Shown here piece after piece: positions 8,847-16,101 of a stretch of 64,000 bases of DNA. Made by a program: the position numbers and the translations under genes. The DNA comes from Silanimonas sp. GTDB taxonomy: Bacteria; Pseudomonadota; Gammaproteobacteria; Xanthomonadales; Xanthomonadaceae. The notes below the pieces were generated by a model, which ran no database searches, was not told where the DNA came from, and saw only the letters and a program-made list of their open reading frames with translations. Numbering within the stretch: position 1 is the first letter of the stretch; each line of letters opens with the position of its first letter. The stretch is taken from NCBI RefSeq assembly GCF_027530345.1, contig NZ_JAPZQK010000013.1:1-64000 (forward strand), in the 5' to 3' direction.

Positions 8847-9701
8847 TCAGCGCCAGACGTGGGCGTGCCCGCGGACGAAGTCGGCGAACCGCAGGGGCGG
8901 ACGTCCGGTCAGGGTCTGCACGCCGTCGGCGAGGCCCGCGCCCCAGCCGTTGCGCACGATCGCGTTCAGGCTGGTCAGCCAGTCGACGACGGCGGGCGGC
9001 ATGCCTGACGTCGCCATCGCATCGCGGGCGGTGTCCAGAGGCACGTCGACGTACTGCACGGGACGACCGAGTTCCTGCGAGATGAGCGCCATCTGCTCCG
9101 CCTCCGTCAGCGCCTCGGGGCCGGTCAGGTCGTAGGTGCGTCCTTCGTGCGGGGCCGGGTCGGCCAACACCACGGCTGCAGCCGCCGCGATGTCGCGGAC
9201 ATCGACCACCGCCATCGCGCCTTCGCCGTGCGCGGCGTAGAGCGTGCCGGCGCGGATCGCCCCGGCGTTGAAGTTCACGTGGTTCTGCATGAAGAAGGTC
9301 GGCCGGAGGATCGTCCACGGCAGCCCGCTCTGCATGACGAGACGGTCGATCTCACCCTGCACACGGGCGATCGCCATCGGACTGTCCGGGTCGGCGCCCG
9401 CGCCCGAGGAACGCACCACGTGACGGATGCCCGCGTCACGGGCGGCCTTCAGCGCGTTGGCGGCCCACGCGAGCATGTCGGGCGCCAAGGGCAGCAGAAG
9501 GAACAGGGTGTCGAAACCACGCATCGCCTCGGCGAGCGTGTCCGGACGGGCGAAGTCGCCGACCACCACGGGCACGGGCGAGGCCTCGCTGGAGGGCTTC
9601 GAACGGAGCGCCGTGACGTCGGCGCCTTGGCGGAGGAGTTCGGCCACGAGGGCCGAGCCGATGGTGCCGGATGCGCCGGCGACGAGGATGCGATGGCTCA
9701 T
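8847..9701 (-). CDS. NmrA-like NAD(P)-binding reductase
   Basis: 284 residues. The N terminus has the atypical short-chain-dehydrogenase dinucleotide motif GASGTIGSALVAELL (about residues 9-23) and then the pattern HVVRSSGAGADPDSP. There is no catalytic Tyr-x-x-x-Lys pair in the usual place, which puts it in the NmrA/azoreductase-like group of atypical SDRs. Such proteins reduce quinones, azo dyes or other small molecules, or act as redox sensors. It is divergent from a LysR regulator with 101 bp between the two starts, so it is the likely target of that regulator. Confidence 0.82.
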   Translation of the reverse strand: MSHRILVAGASGTIGSALVAELLRQGADVTALRSKPSSEASPVPVVVGDFARPDTLAEAMRGFDTLFLLLPLAPDMLAWAANALKAARDAGIRHVVRSSGAGADPDSPMAIARVQGEIDRLVMQSGLPWTILRPTFFMQNHVNFNAGAIRAGTLYAAHGEGAMAVVDVRDIAAAAAVVLADPAPHEGRTYDLTGPEALTEAEQMALISQELGRPVQYVDVPLDTARDAMATSGMPPAVVDWLTSLNAIVRNGWGAGLADGVQTLTGRPPLRFADFVRGHAHVWR

Positions 9702-9778
9702 GACGATGTCCTTGCGGGTGTTGGGGTGGCAGGCATCCTGATCCGCGCGGGAAAAGACAGAAAGCCATAGAATGGAAA

Positions 9779-9807
9779 CTCATCTTCAACCTGAATTTGA
9801 AAATGAG
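9779..9807. promoter_or_regulatory. inverted repeat overlapping the LysR start codon
   Basis: CTCATCTTCAA (9779-9789), a 7-bp spacer and TTGAAAATGAG (9797-9807) form an inverted repeat with a single mismatch. The right arm includes the ATG of the LysR gene. LysR proteins bind dyad sites between divergent genes; a site over the start codon suits autorepression. Confidence 0.5.
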
Positions 9808-10756
9808 CGCCCCCAAGCTCCAGCGACTGGTTGCCTTCGTCGAGTCCGCGGCGAACGGCGGGTTCAGTGCGGCCGCACGCCGCCTCGACCTCACGCCCGC
9901 GGCCGTCAGCAAGAGCGTGCAGCGGCTCGAGGACGAGCTTGGCCTGCGCCTGTTCAAGCGTTCGACGCGCCAGCTGCGCCTGACTCCGGAAGGCGAACGC
10001 TTCCTCGCGCAGGTCGCCCCCGGCCTTCGACAGCTCGATGAGGCGGTGGCCGAGATGGCGCAGGACGCCAGCCTGCCGCGGGGCCGCGTGCGCATCTCCG
10101 CGCCGCCGGGGTTCGGGCGCCGCTATGTGCTGCCCTGCCTGCCGTCCCTCGCCGCGCAACACCCGCAACTGGACATCGAACTGAGCCTCGAGAACCGCAA
10201 GGTCGACCTGATCGGCGAGGGCTTCGACATCGGCGTGCGCGGCGGAACCCTCGAAGATTCAGGACTTGTCGCACGCCGTGTCGCACGCTTGCCCCTCGTG
10301 CTGGTGGCGTCGTCCACCTACCTCCACCGGCACGGCGCTCCGCCTTCCGCCGACGCCCTTTCCAGCCATCAGTGCATCGGCATACGCCTCGATGGCGGCG
10401 CCGAGATTCCGTGGCGGTTCCGCCGCGGCGGCCGCAGCCACGATCTCCGCCCTCGGGGTGTGCGCCTGTGGCTCTCCGACCCCGAGGCCGCGCTCGACCT
10501 CGCGCTGGCCCACGGCGGCATCGCCCAGGTGGGCCTGCACCACGCGATGCCCGGCCTGCGCAGCGGGCGGCTGAAAGCCTTGCTCATCAACGAGCATGAC
10601 CCCGGCGACCGCGAGATCGCCGTGCACTACGCCCACCGGCAATACCTCGCCCCGCGCGTCCGGGTGGTCGTCGATGCGCTCCTGGACGCCCTCGCCGGCC
10701 ACGACGATCTGCAGGCCGCACCCGGGCAACTCCCTGGTGCCTGGGTCGCGGGTTGA
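9803..10756 (+). CDS. LysR-family transcriptional regulator
   Basis: 317 residues. The winged helix-turn-helix spans about residues 5-64, with FSAAARRLDLTPAAVSKSVQRLE and RLFKRSTRQLRLTPEG. A periplasmic-binding-protein-like effector domain follows (GRVRISAPPGFGRRYVLP onward). A TTG at 9797 could extend it by two codons, but the ATG at 9803 is the natural start. It is divergent from the NmrA-like reductase gene, the common arrangement for a LysR regulator and its target. The effector is unknown. Confidence 0.88.
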   Translation: MSAPKLQRLVAFVESAANGGFSAAARRLDLTPAAVSKSVQRLEDELGLRLFKRSTRQLRLTPEGERFLAQVAPGLRQLDEAVAEMAQDASLPRGRVRISAPPGFGRRYVLPCLPSLAAQHPQLDIELSLENRKVDLIGEGFDIGVRGGTLEDSGLVARRVARLPLVLVASSTYLHRHGAPPSADALSSHQCIGIRLDGGAEIPWRFRRGGRSHDLRPRGVRLWLSDPEAALDLALAHGGIAQVGLHHAMPGLRSGRLKALLINEHDPGDREIAVHYAHRQYLAPRVRVVVDALLDALAGHDDLQAAPGQLPGAWVAG

Positions 10757-10833
10757 GCGCCGGTCGGGACAACCTGCTCATGCGCTGCGCCGTGAAGGCG
10801 AGCGCGTGAACCCGCGAGGCTTGGCATCGGCGG

Positions 10834-10860
10834 TCAAGTTTCTGCCGGCTCGGCCGATTC
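10834..10860 (+). promoter_or_regulatory. near-consensus sigma-28 (FliA) promoter
   Basis: TCAAGTTT (10834-10841), exactly 11 bp, then GCCGATTC (10853-10860). The flagellar sigma-28 consensus is TAAAGTTT-N11-GCCGATAA. In xanthomonads the -35 is often written TCAAGTTT, as recalled. It lies 30 bp before the start codon of a YjfB-type motility gene, so it probably drives that gene with late flagellar genes. Confidence 0.75.
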
Positions 10861-10890
10861 AGACTTCGATCCGAGAGGAACCATGACGAC

Positions 10891-11088
10891 ATGGACCCGA
10901 TTTCCGCTGCCATCGTCCGCAGCGCGACGGCGCTCTCACAGGCGCAACTCAACCAGCAGGTGAGCTATGCCGTGCTTCGGAAGGCGATGGATGCCGAAGC
11001 CAGCACCGCCGCGATGCTGTTACAGGCCATTCCGCAACCGCCCCCGATGAACGGCACGAGCGGCGGCCTGGTGGACACCTACGCCTGA
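10891..11088 (+). CDS. YjfB-family putative motility protein
   Basis: 65-residue protein that matches the YjfB (putative motility protein) pattern: a short helical chain beginning MDPISAAIVRSATALSQAQL and a proline-rich end containing AIPQPPPMNGTSGG. Members of this small family are found in flagellated bacteria and have no established molecular role. The strong sigma-28-type promoter just upstream supports a link to the flagellum or chemotaxis. The last 10 bp overlap tail-to-tail with the end of the convergent TMADH-like gene. The ribosome site is unremarkable (GAGAGGA about 10 bp upstream). Confidence 0.75.
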   Translation: MDPISAAIVRSATALSQAQLNQQVSYAVLRKAMDAEASTAAMLLQAIPQPPPMNGTSGGLVDTYA

Positions 11089-13187
11089 TCGTGGTGGAAA
11101 TGCCGGCGGAAGGCCACCTCGCTTTCGCGTGGCGCGCCAAGTTCCTGCGCGTGCCGGTGACCGGCGTAGACGGCGTGAACGATCATGCCTGGGCACTGGG
11201 CGTCGCCGATGCAATCGACCGTCAGGATGCCTGCATCGCGCCATTCGGGCTCGCGCTCGCGCAGCGCCAGGTACAGCGCATCCTCGGGTGAACGTGCGGT
11301 GACAAGCAGCACCGCGTCGCAGGCGAGGTGCTCATGACGACCTGTCCAGACGTCTTCCACGGTGACGCGGCCGGACTCGGCGGCGACGAGGTTGACCGAC
11401 ACCCGGGTTGCCACATCGAGGGCTGCCAGTCGCTTTCGTACGTGGCGGTACTCGAGGGTGTGACCACCCCAAGCGCCAACCACATCGTCAGGCGTGGCCA
11501 GAACGACAGGGTTGCCGCGTGCACGCAGGGCCTCCGCGGCCACGCCGGCGTAGTAACCGTAATCGTCATCGAAGACCAGCACGCGACCCTCGGGCCAGCG
11601 GCCATCCATGAGGTCATCCAGCGTAAACACCGGCGGATGTGCCGACACCGCAAGCTTCGCCGCGACAGGATCGGCCACGCTGATCGCGCCGCCCAGTGCG
11701 GCGATGCCCAGACCATTGCTGCGACCGTAGCCGTCACGGCGCCAATGGCAGCCGGTGGCGATCACCACGTGTTCGGCGCCGAAATCCAGCACGTCCTGCG
11801 CCGTCATCGGGGAATCGAGGTAGGTGGCCACGTTCGGCATTTTGCGGATCTGCCCGACCCGCCAATCGCGCACGCGGGCCCATTCGGCCAAACCCGGCAG
11901 CCGCGCCTCGCGCGTCACCCGTCCACCGAGCTCTCGGCGCGCTTCGGCGAGGTTGACCTCGTAACCGCGCTGGCCCAGCGCTCTCGCCGCTTCGAGGCCG
12001 GCCGGGCCGCCGCCGACGACGAGCACCCTCGCCTCGCGGTGCTTCGGCGCGATGCGCTCCGGGTGCCAGCCCTTGCGCCATTCCTCGCCCATGCTGGGAT
12101 TCTGCGTGCAGCGGATCGGCGAGATGGTGTTGTCGCCGGAGACGCACACGTTGCAGCCGATGCATTCGCGGAGGTCGTCGAGGCGGCCTTCCTCGATCTT
12201 CCTCGGCAGGAAGGGGTCGGCGATCGAGGGCCGCGCGGCACCGATGAAATCGACGATCCCGCGGCGGATCTGCGAGACCATCGTGTCCGGCGAAGTGAAG
12301 CGCCCGACGCCGACCACCGGCTTGCTGGTGGTGCGCTTCACGAAATCGACGAAGGGCTCCTGCGCGCCCTCCCCGGCGAACCGCGAGGGCACGGAATCGT
12401 TGTACCAGGCCGCAACGTTCACATCCCAGAGGTCGGGCAACTCGGCCAGCATCGCGACGATGTCGCGAGCCTCGGCGAGTTCCACACCCTCGGGGCCCAG
12501 CATCTCCTCGGTGGCGAAGCGCAGGGCCACGCCGCAGCGGTGGCCGACGGCCTCGCGGGTGTCCTCGAGCAGTTCGCGCAGCAGCCGAACGCGGTTCTCG
12601 AGCGAGCCGCCGTATTCGTCCGTCCGATGGTTGCGGCGCCGCTGCAGGAAATGCATGGCCAACGAAAGGTCGTGCGCGGCGTAGACGTAGACCACGTCCA
12701 TGCCCGCCCGCATCGCCCGCACCGCGGCCTCGCGGTGCCAGCGGCGGTAGTCGCGGATGTCGGCCTTGTCCATGGCCCGCGCCTGCGTGGGGTAGCCGTA
12801 CTTCGAGGGCTGGTGCGAGGGCGCGATCAGCACTTCGCGCGAGAACAGGTTCGAGGCCGTGGGGCCGTTGTGCGTCAGCTCGATGGCCGCCAGCGCGCCG
12901 TGGGCGTGCACTTTGTCCGCCATCAGGGCCAGCGCGGGGATGTCGCGGTCGTCCCACAGCCGGGCTTCGACGAAGGGCGTGAGGTCGCCGCTGGGGTGGA
13001 TCTCGCATTCCTCGGTGCTGATTACCGCCCAGCCGCCTTCCGCCTTCACCTCGCGCATGGCCGCGTGGGCCAGCGGCATCGCGTGGCCCATGCCGTTGCA
13101 GTGCGGCACCTGGAAGAAGCGGTTTTTCGCCACCACCGGGCCGATGGCCATCGGGGTGAACAACACGTCGTAGCGCGGGTCGCGCAT
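11079..13187 (-). CDS. TMADH/DgcA-like iron-sulfur flavoprotein (probable N-demethylase)
   Basis: 702 residues of the trimethylamine dehydrogenase type: an FMN-binding TIM barrel (about 1-380), a 4Fe-4S motif (Cys342, Cys345, Cys348, then RCTQN), and a C-terminal FAD/NAD-like domain starting VLVVGGGPAGLEAARALG. The YVYAAH stretch keeps the Tyr and His of the TMADH active site. The stretch after the cluster, CTQNPSMGEEWRKGWHPE, is close to TMADH itself. Family members oxidise trimethylamine, dimethylamine, dimethylglycine (DgcA) or N-methylproline (StcD). The Rieske oxygenase gene ends 6 bp upstream, so the two should act in succession on a quaternary ammonium compound. The exact substrate is not decided by the sequence. 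Confidence 0.85.
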   Translation of the reverse strand: MRDPRYDVLFTPMAIGPVVAKNRFFQVPHCNGMGHAMPLAHAAMREVKAEGGWAVISTEECEIHPSGDLTPFVEARLWDDRDIPALALMADKVHAHGALAAIELTHNGPTASNLFSREVLIAPSHQPSKYGYPTQARAMDKADIRDYRRWHREAAVRAMRAGMDVVYVYAAHDLSLAMHFLQRRRNHRTDEYGGSLENRVRLLRELLEDTREAVGHRCGVALRFATEEMLGPEGVELAEARDIVAMLAELPDLWDVNVAAWYNDSVPSRFAGEGAQEPFVDFVKRTTSKPVVGVGRFTSPDTMVSQIRRGIVDFIGAARPSIADPFLPRKIEEGRLDDLRECIGCNVCVSGDNTISPIRCTQNPSMGEEWRKGWHPERIAPKHREARVLVVGGGPAGLEAARALGQRGYEVNLAEARRELGGRVTREARLPGLAEWARVRDWRVGQIRKMPNVATYLDSPMTAQDVLDFGAEHVVIATGCHWRRDGYGRSNGLGIAALGGAISVADPVAAKLAVSAHPPVFTLDDLMDGRWPEGRVLVFDDDYGYYAGVAAEALRARGNPVVLATPDDVVGAWGGHTLEYRHVRKRLAALDVATRVSVNLVAAESGRVTVEDVWTGRHEHLACDAVLLVTARSPEDALYLALREREPEWRDAGILTVDCIGDAQCPGMIVHAVYAGHRHAQELGAPRESEVAFRRHFHHDQA

Positions 13188-13193
13188 CCGGGC

Positions 13194-14249
13194 TCAGTCC
13201 TCGCCGGCTGCGGCGTAGGCGGCACGCAGCAGGTTCTGGAAGTGCCACACCCCGCTCTCGCGCTTCGGGCACAGGCGGCCGGCCTCGTAGGTGCCGGAGG
13301 CGAGGCCCTTCTGCACCGCCTCGCAGATGCCGATGTCCTCCTCCTGCACCTCGTGGCTGAAGTCGCGGTCGGCGGCAATGCGCGCCTGCGCCTGCTCGTC
13401 CTCCAGATAGTAGTAATCGAACTCCACGCGGCAGCGGTCCGGGCCCAGCGGCAGGATGCGGTTGGTCTGCAGGCGCCCCGGCATGATGTTCAACATCACG
13501 TTCGGATAGACGAAGTAGTAGAAAGCGTCGCCGTCGCCGTACATCGCGCCGCCGTCGCGGATCGGCGAATGCTGCAGCGAGTGCCAGGCACCGAGCTCGG
13601 TGTCGTAGGCGCGGTAGTCCAGCACCTTCGACAGTCCCGGGTGGACGTGCGGCAGGTGGTAGCCCTCGAGGAAGTTGTCGACATACACCTTCCAGTTGCA
13701 GGCGATGTCGTACTGCTCGCGGCGCAGGAAGCGCATGGCCGAAAGGTCGATCGGGGCGATGCGTTCGGCGATGCCGGCGTACACCTCGTCGAACGGCGGT
13801 GTGGCGGGATCGATCGCCACGAACACCAGGCCCTGCCATTCGTGCACCCGAAGCGGCGGCAGGCGGATGGCCTTGACGTCGAAGTCCTCCGCGCCCTGCA
13901 TCTCCGGGGCGGATTTCAGCTGACCGTCGAGCCCATAGCTCCAGCCGTGGTACTTGCAGTGCAGTGCACGCGCGCCCTTGCCGTTGCAGAAGGCCAGCGG
14001 CCCCGCGCGGTGCCGGCAGACGTTCGGGAAGGCACGAAGCACCCCGTCCGCGCCACGCACCACGAGCACCGGCACGTCGCCCACCTGCTCAACGACGTGG
14101 TCGCCAGGCTCGGCCAGCAGGCCCTGATGGGCCACGAGCTGCCAGCTGCGCGCGATGACCGCTCGCTGGTCACGGCGAAGCGCCGCTTCGCCCGCGTAGT
14201 ACGTGGCCGGCAGTGCGCTGGCGCGCGCCAGCACCGCGTTGGACTCCAT
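13194..14249 (-). CDS. Rieske non-heme iron oxygenase, GbcA/Stc2-like
   Basis: 351 residues. The Rieske 2Fe-2S motif is Cys78-x-His80 and Cys98-x2-His101. The mononuclear iron ligands lie in DNFLEGYHLPHVHPGL (His198 and His203). This layout is shared by aromatic-ring hydroxylase alpha subunits and by the demethylases of glycine betaine (GbcA) and stachydrine (Stc2), and by choline monooxygenase. Pairing with a TMADH-like gene favours the betaine-type group. The reductase partner is not encoded nearby. A GGGAGG ribosome site 6 nt before the ATG at 14249 decides the start. It is divergent from the sulfotransferase/TonB receptor pair. Confidence 0.85.
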   Translation of the reverse strand: MESNAVLARASALPATYYAGEAALRRDQRAVIARSWQLVAHQGLLAEPGDHVVEQVGDVPVLVVRGADGVLRAFPNVCRHRAGPLAFCNGKGARALHCKYHGWSYGLDGQLKSAPEMQGAEDFDVKAIRLPPLRVHEWQGLVFVAIDPATPPFDEVYAGIAERIAPIDLSAMRFLRREQYDIACNWKVYVDNFLEGYHLPHVHPGLSKVLDYRAYDTELGAWHSLQHSPIRDGGAMYGDGDAFYYFVYPNVMLNIMPGRLQTNRILPLGPDRCRVEFDYYYLEDEQAQARIAADRDFSHEVQEEDIGICEAVQKGLASGTYEAGRLCPKRESGVWHFQNLLRAAYAAAGED

Positions 14250-14348
14250 CCCCATCCTCCCCCCATCAGTCATGCCCGGTCCCGGTGGACGGCCATGCTC
14301 GCATGCCGTTAGATTGCCGTGACGAAAAAATGAAAGGCACGGCAGGCG

Positions 14349-16052
14349 ATGCCAGCAGAGCCCCACGCGACGAGCGTACCGCAGGCCCCCAGCCGGCCCG
14401 ATGCCGGCGTCGCCGCGTCGCCGCCGGGCCGACTCGCCCGACAGCTCGACGCCGCCAAACGCAACCCGCGATTGATCGCCGCGGCCAGCGCCTTGCAGAC
14501 CAATGCCCTGCCCGACGCCGAGACCCATCTGCGCGAGCACCTGGCTATCGCGCCCGACGACGTCGCCGCGCTGCGGATGATGGCGGAGCTCGCCGCCCGC
14601 CTCGGCCGCCAGGAAGACGCCGAAGCCCTGCTCGAACGCTGCCTGGCCTTGGAACCCGGCTTCGACGCCGCCCGGCAGAACTACGCGATGGTCCTGCATC
14701 GCGGCAACAAACCCGAGCAGGCGCTGGCCGAGATCGAACGCCTGCTCCGCACCCAACCCGGCAACGCGCACTACCGCAACCTCAAGGCCGTGGTGCTGTG
14801 CCGCATCGGTGATTACGCCCCGGCGATCGCCCTGTACGAAGGCATCCTCCGCGAGCATCCGGGACAGTCCCGCCTCTGGCTGAGCCTCGGGCACGCGCTG
14901 AAAACCCACGGCGAGACGGCCCGGGCCATCGAGGCCTACCGCCGCGGCCTCGCCCTCGAGCCCGGCCACGGCGAGACCTGGTGGAGCCTCGCCAACCTCA
15001 AGACCTTCCGCTTCAGCGACGAGGACGTGGCAACGATGCAGCAGCAGCTCGCCCGGCGCGACCTCTCCGAGGACGACCGCCTGCAGCTGCATTTCGCGCT
15101 CGGCAAGGCCCACGAGGACCGCGCCGAGCCCGCCCTCGCCTTCGCCAACTACGACGAGGGCAACCGCCGCCGGCGCGCCCAGCTGCACTACTCGGCCGAC
15201 GACACCACGGCACGCGTCGCCCGCATCGAAACCACCTGCACCGAAGGCTTCTTTGCCTCGCGCCGGGGTTTCGGCAGCGCGGCGCGAGATCCGATCTTCA
15301 TCGTCGGCCTGCCCCGCTCCGGATCGACGCTGATCGAGCAGATCCTTTCCAGCCACTCGCAGGTGGAGGGCACCATGGAGCTCCCCGAGGTGATCTCCAT
15401 CACCCGCGAGCTCCGCGGCAAGGGGCCGGACGGCCGTCCGCAGCCCTACCACGAGGCCTTGGCCGCGCTCGGCCCCGACCGGCTCCGCGAACTCGGCGAG
15501 CAGTACCTCGAGCACACGCGCATCCACCGACGCAGCGACGCGCCGCTGTTCATCGACAAGATGCCGAACAACTTCCAGCACATCGGCCTCATCCACCTGA
15601 TGCTGCCGAACGCGACGATCATCGACGCCCGTCGCCACCCGCTGGCCTGCTGCTTCTCCGGCTTCAAGCAGCACTTCGCGCGCGGCCAGGCGTTCACCTA
15701 CTCGCTGGAGGACATCGGCCGCTACTACCGCGACTACGTGCGCCTGATGGCGCATTACGACGCCGTGCTGCCCGGCCGCGTGCATCGCATCCACTACGAG
15801 TCGATGGTGGAGGACACCGAAGCCGAAGTGCGCCGGCTGCTGGATCACTGCGGCCTGCCTTTCGAGGACGGCTGCCTGCGCTTCTTCGAGAACACCCGTC
15901 CGGTTCGCACCGCGAGTTCCGAGCAGGTGCGTCAGCCGATCTACCGGGAGGGCGTCGACCACTGGCGCCACTTCGAGCCGTGGCTCGAGCCGCTGAAGGC
16001 CGCCCTCGGTCCGGTGCTCGACACCTACCCCGCCGTTCCCCCGTTCCATTGA
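14349..16052 (+). CDS. TPR-containing sulfotransferase
   Basis: 567 residues. The first half (about 35-290) consists of tetratricopeptide repeats, for example PDAETHLREHLAIAPDDVAA and ARAIEAYRRGLALEPGHGE. The second half is a sulfotransferase domain with the PAPS 5'-phosphosulfate loop in FIVGLPRSGSTLIEQILSSH and a 3'-phosphate region around HPLACCFSGFKQHF. Such TPR-sulfotransferases are frequent in proteobacteria and often sit beside TonB-dependent receptors, but their acceptors are not known. Here the receptor gene follows after 49 bp on the same strand, so they probably form an operon. No signal peptide is seen, so it should be cytoplasmic. Confidence 0.85.
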   Translation: MPAEPHATSVPQAPSRPDAGVAASPPGRLARQLDAAKRNPRLIAAASALQTNALPDAETHLREHLAIAPDDVAALRMMAELAARLGRQEDAEALLERCLALEPGFDAARQNYAMVLHRGNKPEQALAEIERLLRTQPGNAHYRNLKAVVLCRIGDYAPAIALYEGILREHPGQSRLWLSLGHALKTHGETARAIEAYRRGLALEPGHGETWWSLANLKTFRFSDEDVATMQQQLARRDLSEDDRLQLHFALGKAHEDRAEPALAFANYDEGNRRRRAQLHYSADDTTARVARIETTCTEGFFASRRGFGSAARDPIFIVGLPRSGSTLIEQILSSHSQVEGTMELPEVISITRELRGKGPDGRPQPYHEALAALGPDRLRELGEQYLEHTRIHRRSDAPLFIDKMPNNFQHIGLIHLMLPNATIIDARRHPLACCFSGFKQHFARGQAFTYSLEDIGRYYRDYVRLMAHYDAVLPGRVHRIHYESMVEDTEAEVRRLLDHCGLPFEDGCLRFFENTRPVRTASSEQVRQPIYREGVDHWRHFEPWLEPLKAALGPVLDTYPAVPPFH

Positions 16053-16101
16053 GCCGCCACCCACCACCGCGTCAGCTATGCACGTCCACAGGGAGTCGAC
16101 C

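Noticed and set aside
11328-14312. Open frame of 994 codons on the plus strand
   Set aside because: Antisense to the TMADH-like and Rieske genes, which have complete cofactor motifs. The frame is a codon-bias shadow.
16078-16101. ATG at 16078 as start of the TonB receptor
   Set aside because: No ribosome site precedes it, whereas the ATG at 16102 has GGGAG at the right distance and gives a normal signal peptide.
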